A stretch of 64,000 nucleotides of DNA. Origin: Paraburkholderia eburnea (GTDB lineage: Bacteria; Pseudomonadota; Gammaproteobacteria; Burkholderiales; Burkholderiaceae). The position numbers and the translations under genes were made by a program. Positions 46,757 through 57,113 of this stretch are shown here, piece by piece (within the stretch, counting starts at the first letter, position 1; the number at the start of each line of letters is the position of its first letter). The stretch spans positions 62,001 to 126,000 of the forward strand of contig NZ_PQGA01000001.1 of assembly GCF_002917095.1 (NCBI RefSeq). The letters run 5' to 3'. The notes under the pieces were generated by a model. It did not search any database. It saw only the letters and a list, made by a program, of their open reading frames with translations, and was not told the DNA's origin.

Positions 46757-46916
46757 CGACCACCTCGCGGAAAAAGGTGCGAACGGTGCGAAAACGGGTA
46801 AGAAAGCGTCCGCCCAGCAGCCGACCTTCGCATGGCCGACAGATTACTCCGGCGCGGCGGATCGCGTCGTGAAGCGCGCAGTCCGCGAAAAGCGCGGCGA
46901 GTGCGGCAATCGGGCG

Positions 46917-47339
46917 TCAGCGCATGATCGTCGCGCAGCCCGCGACGAGGGGTTTCGCGTTGGGGTCGGCCATGGTGTCGTAGAGATCGGCGCCGGGGCC
47001 TTTGGTCCACCACGCGTAGCGATCGCCGACATACTTGACGCCCGACGCCGCGACCACGCCGACGAGCAGGATCTTGCGGCCGTCAACCGGCACCAGCGCG
47101 AAGCTCTGGCCGTTGGACGCGTTGAGATAGCTGACCTTGAAGGTCTTGCCGCTGGCGCAGGTGTAGCTGAAGGTATGACGCGACTGCACATGGATGTCGC
47201 GGATATCGAGCCCGTTGCCCGATGCCGCGTGCGCAGCCGGTGTAGCGATTGCCGCAAGCGCGCTGACAAAGGCCAGCGCCAACCGTTGGCGCGACGAAAA
47301 AAGACGGAAAGTGGCGACCCTGGCGCGGGCGTCGATCAT
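46917..47339 (-). CDS. Periplasmic C-type lysozyme inhibitor, MliC family
   Basis: A protein of 140 residues. A signal peptide spans roughly residues 14-40 (LALAFVSALAAIATPAAHAA), cut after an Ala-x-Ala. The mature domain has the MliC pattern FSYTCASGKTFKVSYLNASN, then FALVPVDGRK and DRYAWWTKGPGADLYD. Such proteins block host lysozyme in the periplasm. No lipobox is visible, so it would be soluble (PliC-like). AGGAG precedes the ATG at 47339 by 7 nt. A start seven codons upstream is possible. Confidence 0.82.
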   Translation of the reverse strand: MIDARARVATFRLFSSRQRLALAFVSALAAIATPAAHAASGNGLDIRDIHVQSRHTFSYTCASGKTFKVSYLNASNGQSFALVPVDGRKILLVGVVAASGVKYVGDRYAWWTKGPGADLYDTMADPNAKPLVAGCATIMR

Positions 47340-47404
47340 GGCGTTCTCCTGGCGTGACATGCCTGTTAGCAGGGACAGCAGAATCCGCCGATGGCCCCGC
47401 AAGA

Positions 47405-47605
47405 TCACGGATCGATCACATCGGCACAGGCATCGGTGGGCGCGGCCGCCACGTGACCGACGAGCGGCACGATCTTCAGCCCCGCCGACGCCACACGGCA
47501 AGGCGCCGCCGCCAGCCCGCAGCCCGACATCGCACCCGACATCGCACAAACGAGCGACACGGCGCCAATCCAGCGCACCAGACGAAACACACACAATCCA
47601 CCCAT
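47405..47605 (-). CDS. Small lipoprotein, DUF6726-like
   Basis: A short exported protein of 66 residues. The hydrophobic leader ends at a lipobox-like MSGC near residue 29, so it should be lipid-anchored. The mature part, GLAAAPCRVASAGLKIVPLV then GHVAAAPTDACADVI, resembles the DUF6726 family as I recall it from Burkholderiales. No function is known. GGGAGG lies 7 nt before the ATG. Confidence 0.7.
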   Translation of the reverse strand: MGGLCVFRLVRWIGAVSLVCAMSGAMSGCGLAAAPCRVASAGLKIVPLVGHVAAAPTDACADVIDP

Positions 47606-47772
47606 ACCTGCCTCCCTGCCCCTGCCGACACGATAACCCGCGATACGCCAGCCGCGTGTCGTAGATGCGCTCAGACGAGCGCGCGATTATTGGCTGCCCA
47701 TCACGCGCGCAGCTTAAGCAAGATCAAGCCGCGCGCGCGTTGGGTACCACGACGAAGCCCTACCGCGCCGCC

Positions 47773-49002
47773 TCAGTCGTGGTTCGACGCATCGCCCGGC
47801 ACCGGGCGCACCGCCGCCGCAGCGGCGCGTGCGCGCGCACGCGCTTCTTCGAGATCCGCGCCCGTCGCGAGCGCCACGCCCATGCGGCGCTTCACGAAGC
47901 TTTCCGGCTTGCCGAACAGGCGCAGGTCCGCGCCCGGCACGGCCAGCGCATCGGCGACGCCTTCGAAGGCGATGCCGCGCGCGTCCATGCCGCCGTAGAT
48001 CACCGCCGACGCACCCGGACCGCGCGCCGTCGTATCGACGGGCAGGCCGAGAATCGCGCGCGCATGAAGCTCGAACTCCGAAAAACGCTGCGAAGCAAGC
48101 GTCACGAGCCCCGTGTCGTGCGGACGCGGACTGACTTCCGAGAACCACACTTCGTCGCCGCGCACGAACAGCTCGACGCCGAACAGGCCGCGCCCGCCGA
48201 GTGCTTCCGTGACCTTGTGCGCGATTTCGCGCGAGCGTTCGAGCGCCTTCGCGCTCATCGGCTGCGGCTGCCACGATTCGACGTAATCGCCGTCCACCTG
48301 CTTGTGGCCGATCGGGTCGCAGTAATACGTTTCGACCTGGCCGCTGCCCGGGTCCGTCGCGCGCACGGTCAGTTGCGTGATCTCGTATTCGAAGTCGATG
48401 AAACCCTCGACGATCACGCGGCCATGATTGACGCGACCGCCCGCGAGCGCGTATTGCCAGGCGTGCTCGACATCGGCGTCGCTGCGCAGCACCGACTGCC
48501 CCTTGCCCGACGACGACATCACCGGCTTCACCACGCACGGATAGCCCACCTTCGCGATGCCGGCCTTCAGCTCGTCGAGCGAATCGGCGAAGGCATAGGG
48601 CGAAGTGGGCAGCCCCAGTTCTTCGGCCGCGAGACGGCGGATGCCTTCGCGGTTCATCGTGAGCTGGGCGGCGCGCGCGGTGGGGATGACTTCGGCGACG
48701 CCTTCGGATTCGACCGCCGCCAGCGCGTCCGTGGCGATGGCCTCGATTTCCGGCACGACGAGGTGCGGGCGCTCGGCATCGATCAGCGCGCGCAGCGCCT
48801 TGGGATCCGCCATGTCGATCACGTGCGCGCGGTGCGCGACCTGGTGGCCGGGCGCGTTCTCGTAACGATCGACGGCGATCACCTCGACGCCGAGGCGCTG
48901 CAACGCGATGATCACTTCCTTGCCCAGCTCGCCAGCGCCGAGCAGCATGACACGGGTGGCGGAAGCGGAAAGCGGCGTGCCGATGCGGGGGCCGGTCTGC
49001 AT
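47773..49002 (-). CDS. purT: Formate-dependent GAR transformylase
   Basis: An ATP-grasp enzyme of 409 residues. It uses formate and ATP to formylate glycinamide ribonucleotide in purine synthesis, directly after the PurD step encoded at 17.7 kb. It contains [62 protein letters not shown] and [20 protein letters not shown]. The start at 49002 has GGAG about 7 nt upstream; a Met six codons upstream is a weaker option. Confidence 0.95.
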   Translation of the reverse strand: MQTGPRIGTPLSASATRVMLLGAGELGKEVIIALQRLGVEVIAVDRYENAPGHQVAHRAHVIDMADPKALRALIDAERPHLVVPEIEAIATDALAAVESEGVAEVIPTARAAQLTMNREGIRRLAAEELGLPTSPYAFADSLDELKAGIAKVGYPCVVKPVMSSSGKGQSVLRSDADVEHAWQYALAGGRVNHGRVIVEGFIDFEYEITQLTVRATDPGSGQVETYYCDPIGHKQVDGDYVESWQPQPMSAKALERSREIAHKVTEALGGRGLFGVELFVRGDEVWFSEVSPRPHDTGLVTLASQRFSEFELHARAILGLPVDTTARGPGASAVIYGGMDARGIAFEGVADALAVPGADLRLFGKPESFVKRRMGVALATGADLEEARARARAAAAAVRPVPGDASNHD

Positions 49003-49135
49003 GATGTCTCCAGAAATCACGGTAAAGAATGACGACGAAGCGCACGCGCTTCATGGGTGACGCACGAATGCGAAGAAGCGCTGATGTTAACACGCGCACC
49101 CATGCGTTTTGCCTGGCCGAATGGCCAACGCGTGC

Positions 49136-49168
49136 CCAATGCACGGCCAATGCACGGCCAATGCATGA
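49136..49168 (+). repeat. Three tandem 11-bp repeats upstream of the META-domain gene
   Basis: CCAATGCACGG occurs twice in direct succession, followed by a third copy with changed last bases (CCAATGCATGA). Related sequence precedes it (CCAACGCGTGC). It lies between divergent purT and the META-domain gene. Confidence 0.75.
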
Positions 49169-49292
49169 CCGGTACGCAAGCCGCGCGCGCCCCGCAATCG
49201 CGTGAAGAAGTCACCCTCTGGCGAACGTTTGCGCTCGCATGGCGTCTCATGGTGCGTTACGCTTACGCCTTCGCCAGTTACGAGGAAATGCG

Positions 49293-49910
49293 ATGTCCCA
49301 CCGCTTGAGCACACGCCCCGCCAGGCACACGACGACGCGCCTGCTCGCGTCGCGCGCGGCGCCGCTCGCGGCCGCCATCGGCGCAGCACTGATGCTTGCC
49401 GCGTGCAAGCTGCCGGTTCACCAGGACGCGTCCGCACCGGCACCCGATCCGTTCAATCCCGCCGCCACGCAATTGCTCGACAACACGCAATGGCAACTCG
49501 TCGAATGGAAACGCGCCGACGGAACGCTGCGCGCCATTCCAGCAGCGAACGCCGATGCGGGCGCGGCGGCCACGCCGGGAACCCGCCCGGTCACGCTCGA
49601 CCTGTCCGCGGCTAACGGCCAGCGCCGCGCCAGCGGCTTCTCGGGCTGCAATCGCTACATGGGCCGCTATACGCTCAAGAGCGGCCTGCTGTCGTTCGAT
49701 CAGCTCGCGGGCACGCGCATGGCGTGCATCGGCGCGGGCGGGGAGATCGAAGGTCCGTACCTCGACGCGCTCGCGCATATCGCCCGCACCGGCGTGCAGA
49801 TGCGCTCGCCGCAGGCGCTGCTGCTGATCCTCGAAAACGGCGATCATCTGAGCTTCGCGCAGACAGGTGCCAGCGTCCCGGCGGCCGCATCCGCGACGCA
49901 GGGCCAGTGA
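49293..49910 (+). CDS. META-domain (HslJ-like) lipoprotein
   Basis: A protein of 205 residues with a basic N-terminus, a hydrophobic segment and a lipobox (LMLAAC near residue 38), so it is probably an outer-membrane or periplasmic lipoprotein. A META domain covers about residues 62-195. It has NTQWQLVEWKRADGTLRAIP, FSGCNRYMGRYTLKSGLLSF and GTRMACIGAGGEIEGPYLDAL. META/HslJ proteins are linked to heat or novobiocin resistance, but the mechanism is unclear. GAGG precedes the ATG at 49293. Confidence 0.82.
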   Translation: MSHRLSTRPARHTTTRLLASRAAPLAAAIGAALMLAACKLPVHQDASAPAPDPFNPAATQLLDNTQWQLVEWKRADGTLRAIPAANADAGAAATPGTRPVTLDLSAANGQRRASGFSGCNRYMGRYTLKSGLLSFDQLAGTRMACIGAGGEIEGPYLDALAHIARTGVQMRSPQALLLILENGDHLSFAQTGASVPAAASATQGQ

Positions 49911-50130
49911 CGCGGCGTACCGCCACGTAGCCGCGCGCTCACCTCGCGCGGCTGTTTTTTTGCTGTTGCTCCGCTGCTGCTCTTTTTGCGTACGCTTTCT
50001 GGCCGATTCTCCGCTGCTTCCCTGACAGCGCCCCCGCCACTGCGGCGCCGCGACAACGCGCATGGCGGCGCACCAGGGTCGAGCGGTTACACTCGACATC
50101 CTGCCCAAACTTTCATCGTAGATCTCTGGC

Positions 50131-53100
50131 ATGCACACGGTAGTTCCTGGCTGGTTCGGCTTATCGGCCGTCTGGTTCATCCCTCTGATCTGGCGTCTCG
50201 TGAAGTCGGTGCTGCCCGGCGGCGCGGGCTTGCGCGGGCCCGGCACGATCCGGCTGTGGCTCGGCTTTTTCTGCGTGCTGCTGTCGAGTTGCGCGCTTGA
50301 GGCCTCCCTCCTCCACATCGGCGGTTTCGACGCCCTCGGCCACGCAATCGCGGACGGCCTCGGCAAGCTGATCGGCCACGTCGCCGCGCCGCTTGCCGTC
50401 GCGGCGCTGTTCTTCGTGAGCCTGCCCTGGCTCATCGACTTCCGCTGGCGCGACTTTTTCGTCTGGGCCGACGTGTCGCTCGGCCTGGGCCTGAATATTC
50501 GCCCCTCCCGCGACGACGACGATGACGGCGAGCGCGTCTCGCGCCGCAGCCGCCGCGCGGCGCAGGATGGCGCGAAGGCCTCGGGCGCCTCGTCGGGAAT
50601 CAGTGCGGGCCTCGCCGGACTGGGCAGCCTCGGCAGCGCGCTGGGACTGGGCGGCGGCCTCGCGGCGGGCGACGGCCCGAATATCGGCTCCGGCGCCGGC
50701 ACCCCCGTGCCGCACGACGACACGCGCCGCAAGCGTCCGACCGTCTGGCGTCCGCAGATGCCGGGCAAACGCGCGGCTGCGGGTGCGGCCACGGCAGCGG
50801 GTGCAGCCGCCGCCAACGCAGCGCCGGGCGCCGACGCCGCGCGCGGTACAGGTGTCGCGCCGATGGATAATTCCCCGTGGCGCAGCGAGCCGGATTTCGC
50901 TTCGCCGCCGCCAAGCCCCGCCGCAGCATGGGCGCGCAGTGAACCGACCGCGCCGCTCGGCTGGCTGCGCGAAGGTCAACCCGCCGCGCGCGCGCCGATG
51001 CCGTCCGCGCCGCAAACGGGCGCGATGGCTGGCGAGGCGCGGCGCGCGAGCGTCGGCGGCCCGAATGGCATGGCGTCGGCCTCCCCTTTCGCCGCCGATG
51101 TGCAACGCCAGGCGATGACGGGCCTCGGCGGTGTCGCGGTCGCCGCTGCTGGCGCGGGCGCGCAGGGCGCGGCGCTCGCCGGCACTGGCGCGGCTGCGGG
51201 CGGTGCGCCGTCGTGGCGCCTCGCGCCTGGGCGTCCCGCTTCAGGCGCAGCGACGCCCGGACTTTCGCCGATCCATTCGCAGGGCAGCGCGCCAATCCGC
51301 GCGCCCTCGATGCGGCCGCCCGCGCCGGTCGCGGCACAAGCCGCGCCGATGGCTTCGATGGCGTCCATGATGCCGCGCAGCCCCGTGCCGAACGCGCCGC
51401 ATGTCCCGAACGCGGTCGATCCAATCGTTTCGCCCTACTCCAGTCCGGCCCCTGCGCGCCGTAGTGCGCCGCCGCCGGTCGCGGGCAGCACGGCCGCACG
51501 CGCGGCGGCAGCCGCAGCGCCGCAGCCGCGCCTCCAGGCGAAGCCCGCGCGGCCTTTCGTGTGGCCGACCAAAACGACGCCGAGCACCGCGCTGCGCACG
51601 CCGGCCACCATCAGCCCGCCGCTCAGTGCGCCGATCAGCGCGCCGCTGAGTGCTCCGATGGGTACGCCGATTGCCGAAGTCAGCCCGGTCGCGCCCGCCT
51701 ACTCGCGCCCGGCGACGCCCGCAGCCGCCGCCCCGCAAGCGCCGCTGTCCTCCAGCGTGCTCGAAACGCTGCGCTCGATCGAGGAAAACGCCGCGCGCTG
51801 GACGTCGCTGGCCGGGGCGAGCCTCGCGCGCCGCAGTGGTGTCGAAGACACTGCCGCGCCAACCGAGGCGCCGGCTGAAGCCGATGCCCTCGCGCCTTTC
51901 ACCCAGCCTGTTTCGTCTGTCTTGCACGAATCGCCCGAAGCGGAAGCCGATGCATCGACACCTGCCGGACACGCGCAATTTCCGCTGGCCGCGCCGCGGA
52001 TTGCCTTGCCGGTTGACTCGATTGAATCGGTTAAATCGGTCGAAACGCTGGAACACAGCGAAGCCGTTGCGTCTGAAGAACCCGAAACGCCTGCCCAGGC
52101 ACTCCTGGACACGTCAAGCGCCGCAGTTCATCGGCCCGTGCCGGAGACGCAGGACGCAACGGTGGCCGTACCCGAAGCCATTCAGGCCGAATCCGGACCC
52201 GCTGCGGTTACGCCGTTAGAAGCCGTAGAGCCGCCTGTCGAAACGACGCCACGCGCGGACAACACGCTGCCCGATTTCCTTATCGGCGCAGACGAGAACG
52301 CGCCCGCGTCAACGGAACCGACGCAGCCCGCCGCGCCCGTGGAAGCGTCGATCACCTGGCCGAGCTTCGACAAAGGGATGCCGTGGGTTCTGCTCGATGA
52401 CGAGCCCGTCGAGGCCGTGGCCGACGAAACCGCCATCGCCTCACCCGCGCAGCTCGATTCGACGCACGCAGATGGGGTAGCACAAGCGCCGGCGCACGAA
52501 GTCACGCCGCAGGCACAGGCCATCGAAAGCACCAGCAACATCGTACGTTTCCCGCGCCTCGCGTCGGCACCCGTGCCTGTCGCGCAGCCCGAAGAGGAAA
52601 TCGAACCCCCGGTAGCCGAGCCGCAAGACGCGCACGAACCGGACACGCGCTTCGTGACGCCGCAGCCCGAAGCTGCCGAAACGCACGTCCCTGCCGTCGA
52701 CGAATTCACCGCCGCGTTCAGCGCGGCGCTGCCGACATTCATCGCCAGGGCCGCCGCCGAGGAGGAAGCGAAAGCCGCCGACGAAGCGCTCGTGCCTGCT
52801 GAAACGCCTGCTGAAACCCCGGCAATCGCCGAGGCAATCCGCGACGAAGTCCGGCTGGAAAGCGTCGTCGCGACAGCCGCGCCGACGCAGCACGAGGAAA
52901 CGCCCGCGATCGAAGCGGCACCGGTAGAACCCGAGCCTGAGCATCCCCCTGTCGTCGAGACCGCGCACGCGGCGTCGGCTCCGGTCGAGAACGTGCCTGT
53001 TGCCGCACCGGCCGAATCGCAACCCGCAACGGCGCCATTCGACATCGCCGCGATGGTGACGCCGACCGTCGCCAGTGAGGCAATCGGCACGATTGCACCG

Positions 53101-55131
53101 GCCATGGACGCGGCACAAACCGTTGCAGCCGCAACCGGCGCGATGACGCCTGCGCCCGCCGCCGCGAGCACGAGCGAAGCCGTTGAAGTCGAACCGGCGA
53201 TGCCGGCGTGGCACATGCCCATCGTGCAGTTGCCTGCCGCACCCGCACCCGTGCCGAATCTGCCGGTCGTGCCGGTCGCGCCGCCGTGGGAGCCAGCTCT
53301 CACACCGGCGTCGGCGCCCTTCGTGCCCGCCGCGCCGATCGAGGCGGCCCCGCTCGCGCCCGTTCCGGCAGCGCCTGCATGGCACCTTCCGGCAGAGCCG
53401 ATCGCAGGGGCCAGCTTCGCGCCGATTGCCCCCATCGCCGCGCCCGCGCCAGCCGCAACCCTCACGCCGCCGTGGGAGCAAACGCAGGCACCGACGCCCG
53501 CCATCGCGCCCACGGCCTTCGCGAGCGCCGCGCCAATCGAGGCAGCAACACCGGCCCTATCCCCTGCGCCTGCGCCGGCACCCGAACCCGCGCGCCCGCC
53601 CGTGCGCGGTCACGCGCCGACGTCGTTCGAATTCCAGCCGCTCAGCGCCTCGGCGGTCGAGCTTCCCGGCTTCGATCTGCTTGAGCCGTCCTCGGCCGAA
53701 ATCGAATACGTCTCCGAAGAAAAGCTCGCCGAAACCAGCCAGTTGATCGAGCAGCGCCTGCAGGAATTCAAGGTGCCGGTCACGGTGGTCGGCGCCTCGG
53801 CGGGGCCGGTCATCACGCGCTTCGAAGTCGAGCCTGCGCTCGGCGTGCGCGGCAGCCAGATCGTCGGCTTGATGAAGGATCTCTCGCGCGGCCTCGGCCT
53901 CACGTCGATCCGCGTGGTCGAGACGATTCCCGGCAAAACCTGCATGGGTCTCGAATTGCCGAACGCCAAACGCCAGATGATCCGCCTGTCCGAGATCCTC
54001 GAATCGACGCCGTATCAGCGCTCGCAATCGAAGCTCACGATCGCGCTCGGCAAGGACATCGTCGGGCATCCGATCGTCACGGACCTCGCCAAGGCGCCGC
54101 ACATGCTCGTTGCGGGCACGACCGGTTCGGGCAAGTCGGTGGCGATCAACGCGATGATCCTCTCGCTGCTCTACAAGGCGACGCCCGAGGACGTGCGCCT
54201 CATCATGATCGACCCGAAGATGCTGGAGCTTTCCGTCTACGAAGGCATTCCGCATCTGCTCGCGCCGGTGGTCACCGACATGAAGCTCGCGGCCAACGCG
54301 CTCAACTGGTGCGTCGGAGAAATGGAGAAGCGTTACCGGCTGATGTCGGCCGTGGGCGTGCGCAATCTCGCGGGCTTCAACCAGAAGATCCGCGACGCCG
54401 AAGCGAACGAGCGCAAGATCGGCAACCCGTTCTCGCTCACGCCCGAGGCGCCCGAGCCGCTTTCGGCGCTGCCGATGATCGTCGTGGTGATCGACGAACT
54501 GGCCGACCTGATGATGGTCGCGGGCAAGAAGATCGAAGAGCTGATCGCGCGTCTCGCGCAAAAGGCGCGCGCGGCGGGCATCCACCTGATTCTCGCGACG
54601 CAGCGGCCTTCGGTGGACGTCATCACGGGTCTCATCAAGGCGAACATCCCCACACGCGTGGCGTTCCAGGTGTCGTCGAAGATCGACTCGCGCACGATTC
54701 TGGACCAGATGGGCGCCGAATCGCTGCTCGGCCAGGGCGATATGCTGTTCCTGCCGCCGGGAACGGGCTACCCGCAGCGCGTGCACGGCGCGTTCGTCGC
54801 CGACGAGGAAGTGCATGCCGTAGTGGAGTATCTGAAGCAGTTCGGCGAGCCGGAATACGTCGAAGGCATCCTCGACGGCCCGGCTTCCGAAGGCGCGCCG
54901 CAGGATCTGTTCGGCGAGTCGCCCGAGGCGGAAGCCGATCCGCTCTACGACGAGGCCGTGGCCTTCGTCGTGCGCACGCGGCGGGCGTCGATTTCGTCGG
55001 TGCAGCGTCAGTTGCGCATCGGCTACAACCGCGCCGCGCGTCTGGTCGAACAGATGGAGGCGGCCGGCCTCGTCTCGCCGATGGGCATCAACGGCAGCCG
55101 CGAAGTGCTCGTGCCGGGTCAGCCCGAGTAA
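50131..55131 (+). CDS. ftsK: DNA translocase FtsK with a giant linker
   Basis: A protein of 1666 residues, about 900 longer than the short FtsK form. Three or four membrane helices lie in the first 115 residues ([20 protein letters not shown] and [17 protein letters not shown] are clear). A linker of about 1,040 residues follows, rich in Ala, Pro, Glu and Val. The motor begins near 1175 ([20 protein letters not shown]), with Walker [15 protein letters not shown] near 1330 and Walker [14 protein letters not shown]. The gamma domain at the end ([20 protein letters not shown]) reads polar KOPS sites. It moves DNA at the septum and activates XerCD. A terminator follows. Confidence 0.94.
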   Translation: MHTVVPGWFGLSAVWFIPLIWRLVKSVLPGGAGLRGPGTIRLWLGFFCVLLSSCALEASLLHIGGFDALGHAIADGLGKLIGHVAAPLAVAALFFVSLPWLIDFRWRDFFVWADVSLGLGLNIRPSRDDDDDGERVSRRSRRAAQDGAKASGASSGISAGLAGLGSLGSALGLGGGLAAGDGPNIGSGAGTPVPHDDTRRKRPTVWRPQMPGKRAAAGAATAAGAAAANAAPGADAARGTGVAPMDNSPWRSEPDFASPPPSPAAAWARSEPTAPLGWLREGQPAARAPMPSAPQTGAMAGEARRASVGGPNGMASASPFAADVQRQAMTGLGGVAVAAAGAGAQGAALAGTGAAAGGAPSWRLAPGRPASGAATPGLSPIHSQGSAPIRAPSMRPPAPVAAQAAPMASMASMMPRSPVPNAPHVPNAVDPIVSPYSSPAPARRSAPPPVAGSTAARAAAAAAPQPRLQAKPARPFVWPTKTTPSTALRTPATISPPLSAPISAPLSAPMGTPIAEVSPVAPAYSRPATPAAAAPQAPLSSSVLETLRSIEENAARWTSLAGASLARRSGVEDTAAPTEAPAEADALAPFTQPVSSVLHESPEAEADASTPAGHAQFPLAAPRIALPVDSIESVKSVETLEHSEAVASEEPETPAQALLDTSSAAVHRPVPETQDATVAVPEAIQAESGPAAVTPLEAVEPPVETTPRADNTLPDFLIGADENAPASTEPTQPAAPVEASITWPSFDKGMPWVLLDDEPVEAVADETAIASPAQLDSTHADGVAQAPAHEVTPQAQAIESTSNIVRFPRLASAPVPVAQPEEEIEPPVAEPQDAHEPDTRFVTPQPEAAETHVPAVDEFTAAFSAALPTFIARAAAEEEAKAADEALVPAETPAETPAIAEAIRDEVRLESVVATAAPTQHEETPAIEAAPVEPEPEHPPVVETAHAASAPVENVPVAAPAESQPATAPFDIAAMVTPTVASEAIGTIAPAMDAAQTVAAATGAMTPAPAAASTSEAVEVEPAMPAWHMPIVQLPAAPAPVPNLPVVPVAPPWEPALTPASAPFVPAAPIEAAPLAPVPAAPAWHLPAEPIAGASFAPIAPIAAPAPAATLTPPWEQTQAPTPAIAPTAFASAAPIEAATPALSPAPAPAPEPARPPVRGHAPTSFEFQPLSASAVELPGFDLLEPSSAEIEYVSEEKLAETSQLIEQRLQEFKVPVTVVGASAGPVITRFEVEPALGVRGSQIVGLMKDLSRGLGLTSIRVVETIPGKTCMGLELPNAKRQMIRLSEILESTPYQRSQSKLTIALGKDIVGHPIVTDLAKAPHMLVAGTTGSGKSVAINAMILSLLYKATPEDVRLIMIDPKMLELSVYEGIPHLLAPVVTDMKLAANALNWCVGEMEKRYRLMSAVGVRNLAGFNQKIRDAEANERKIGNPFSLTPEAPEPLSALPMIVVVIDELADLMMVAGKKIEELIARLAQKARAAGIHLILATQRPSVDVITGLIKANIPTRVAFQVSSKIDSRTILDQMGAESLLGQGDMLFLPPGTGYPQRVHGAFVADEEVHAVVEYLKQFGEPEYVEGILDGPASEGAPQDLFGESPEAEADPLYDEAVAFVVRTRRASISSVQRQLRIGYNRAARLVEQMEAAGLVSPMGINGSREVLVPGQPE

Positions 55132-55156
55132 GCATCAAGTCACGTTGTCTCAAACG

Positions 55157-55197
55157 AAAAACGCCGCGCGGAATTGATCCGCGCGGCGTTTTTTTAT
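55157..55197. terminator. Bidirectional terminator between ftsK and the lactonase gene
   Basis: A stem of at least 13 bp (AACGCCGCGCGGA) with a 5-nt loop, flanked by an A-run and seven T residues, lies between convergent genes. Confidence 0.9.
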
Positions 55198-55214
55198 GCC
55201 ACCGACCTTAAGGC

Positions 55215-56501
55215 TTAAGGCGCCACGAACTTGAAATCGACCGGCGAGCCGATGTCGATCTTCTTCGGATTCGCTTCGAGCAGACCCGTTTCCTGATCGC
55301 GGCGGAACACATATGCCGTATCGCTGTTCTGGTTGCCGACGATCAGCCATTGGCCGCTCGGGTCGATCGCGAACTCGCGCGGCGACTTGCCGAGGCTCGC
55401 CTGACGGCCCACGCGCTTGAGCTTGCCGCTCGTCTGATCGACCGCGAAGATCGAAATGTCGTTAGCGTCGCCGCGATTGGACACGTAGAGGAACTTGCCG
55501 TCCGGCGAGAAGTGCAGCGCCGACCCGCCCACCGCGCCCTTGAAGTCCGGCTCGGCGAGCTTTTCGACCTGCTCCAGCTTCAGGCGGCCGTCGTCATAGC
55601 CGAACACGCTGACGGTGGCCGCCAGTTCGCTCGTGAGGTACGCGTGACGGCCATCGTTGCCGAACACGAGATGACGCGGGCCGGTGCCGGACTTCACGTC
55701 GGTGTAGCGCCATTCGGCCGGGCTCACGAGGCCGCGCGTGCCGTCCGGCGTGTAGCGGTAGGTCCAGAGCTTGTCGGTGCCCAGATCCTGCGTGAAGAGA
55801 TAGCGGCCATCGGGCGAGAACACCGTCGAGTGGACGTGCGCGTTGTCCTGGCGTCCCTTGACCGGCCCGCCGCCTTCGTGATGCACGGTCAGCACGGACT
55901 GGCCGAGCTTGCCGTCCTGCTCGATGGGCAGCACGGCGAAGCTGCCGCCCGGGTCCGCCGCGACCGAATAGTTGGCGACGAGCAGATATTTGCCGTCCGG
56001 CGACAGGCTCAGATAGCACGGATCGTTGCCCTGGGCCGACACCTTGTCGAGGAAGGTGAGCTGGCCGCTCGCGGCGTCGAAGCCGAAGGCGCTCACGTCG
56101 CCGCGCACGCTGGCCGGGCCGTTGTCGCCGGGCAGTTCGTTCACGGCATAGACGAAACGCTTGTCGCGGCTCACCACCAGATACGACGGATTCACCGTCT
56201 TCGCGACGCTCACCTGTTGCGCGTCGCCCGTCTTCGAGTCGAAGCGGTAGACGTAGAGGCCTTCGCTCTTGCCGCCCGTGTAGGTGCCGACGATCAGGTC
56301 GTAGACACCGTTGCCCGCGACATCGGCGTTCGCACCGGTTTGCGCGAACGCCTGGGGAGCGGCAACGGACGCGGCGACTGAAGCCATGACGGCAATACCC
56401 TTGATGATCTGATGGATGATTCCGCGCTTCGGGATGCGCGGCGCGCGTGGCTTGCGCGTCTGAATGGGCACGGCGATTGCGGCTGCATGGCCTTGAAACA
56501 T
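55215..56501 (-). CDS. Exported lactonase-family seven-bladed beta-propeller protein
   Basis: A protein of 428 residues resembling the 6-phosphogluconolactonase (YbhE-type) propeller family. Repeated blade motifs such as LSLSPDGKYLLVANY, VFSPDGRYLFTQDLG and HFSPDGKFLYVSNRGD are seen. Unlike cytoplasmic Pgl, it carries an N-terminal export signal: about 45 basic residues, then IIKGIAVMASVAASVAAPQA and FAQT. A periplasmic role other than the pentose phosphate pathway is therefore likely. AAGGAGG precedes the ATG at 56501 by 7 nt, a strong site. Confidence 0.86.
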   Translation of the reverse strand: MFQGHAAAIAVPIQTRKPRAPRIPKRGIIHQIIKGIAVMASVAASVAAPQAFAQTGANADVAGNGVYDLIVGTYTGGKSEGLYVYRFDSKTGDAQQVSVAKTVNPSYLVVSRDKRFVYAVNELPGDNGPASVRGDVSAFGFDAASGQLTFLDKVSAQGNDPCYLSLSPDGKYLLVANYSVAADPGGSFAVLPIEQDGKLGQSVLTVHHEGGGPVKGRQDNAHVHSTVFSPDGRYLFTQDLGTDKLWTYRYTPDGTRGLVSPAEWRYTDVKSGTGPRHLVFGNDGRHAYLTSELAATVSVFGYDDGRLKLEQVEKLAEPDFKGAVGGSALHFSPDGKFLYVSNRGDANDISIFAVDQTSGKLKRVGRQASLGKSPREFAIDPSGQWLIVGNQNSDTAYVFRRDQETGLLEANPKKIDIGSPVDFKFVAP

Positions 56502-56727
56502 GTCGACCTCCTTTCTTCTTGTCGAGCCTGGAGTTGATCGGCGGCGCGCAATATCGCGTCTCAGGGCTGACGAAACACGAAAGCCGGACGACGCCGATTG
56601 CGCGAGCACCAATCTTATGAGGGTTGGAAGCGCAGTATACGAGAGGTTGCCCGCCATCGCGCTGCCAGCGCGCAGCAAGCGCTGCAGCAAGCCACTCGCG
56701 AACGACCTCGCCTAACAAGGAGTGAAG

Positions 56728-56877
56728 ATGAACATCCATGTCGCCATCGGCCCGCTTGTCGCGCTCATCGCCGGCATTCTGATTCTCGTCGTGCCGCGCC
56801 TGCTCAACTACATCGTTGCGCTCTATCTCATCATCATCGGGATCATCGGCCTGTTCGGTACGGGCGGGCATTTCTGA
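56728..56877 (+). CDS. DUF3096 small membrane protein
   Basis: A peptide of 49 residues with two hydrophobic helices (VAIGPLVALIAGILILVVP and YIVALYLIIIGIIGLFG), the form of the DUF3096 family. Its function is unknown; such proteins appear in stress-induced or envelope contexts. AAGGAG stands 5 nt before the ATG. It is too short for many gene finders. Confidence 0.83.
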   Translation: MNIHVAIGPLVALIAGILILVVPRLLNYIVALYLIIIGIIGLFGTGGHF

Positions 56878-57113
56878 ATTTCTGAGCGCGGTTCACGCGC
56901 CGCCATCCGTTGATGCCCGTCCATCGTTCATCTTGAGCGCGCCCTGAGCGGCGCGCCGCGCCCGCTGCCGCAGCCCTCTTTTGCGTGTGCCCGCGAGCGG
57001 TACGCCGCAAAACTCGTTGCGCATTCGACCTCACAGCCACTACTCTTGTCCGAAGCGCAGTCGCAGTACCCCAACGTACCAACCGCACCACGCAAGCCGT
57101 CAATCCGCTTACC

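Noticed and set aside
52182..53513. A minus-strand open frame of 443 codons within ftsK, rich in Gly, Ser and Cys
   Set aside because: It is the antisense of the Ala/Pro-rich FtsK linker and has no start signal or domain.
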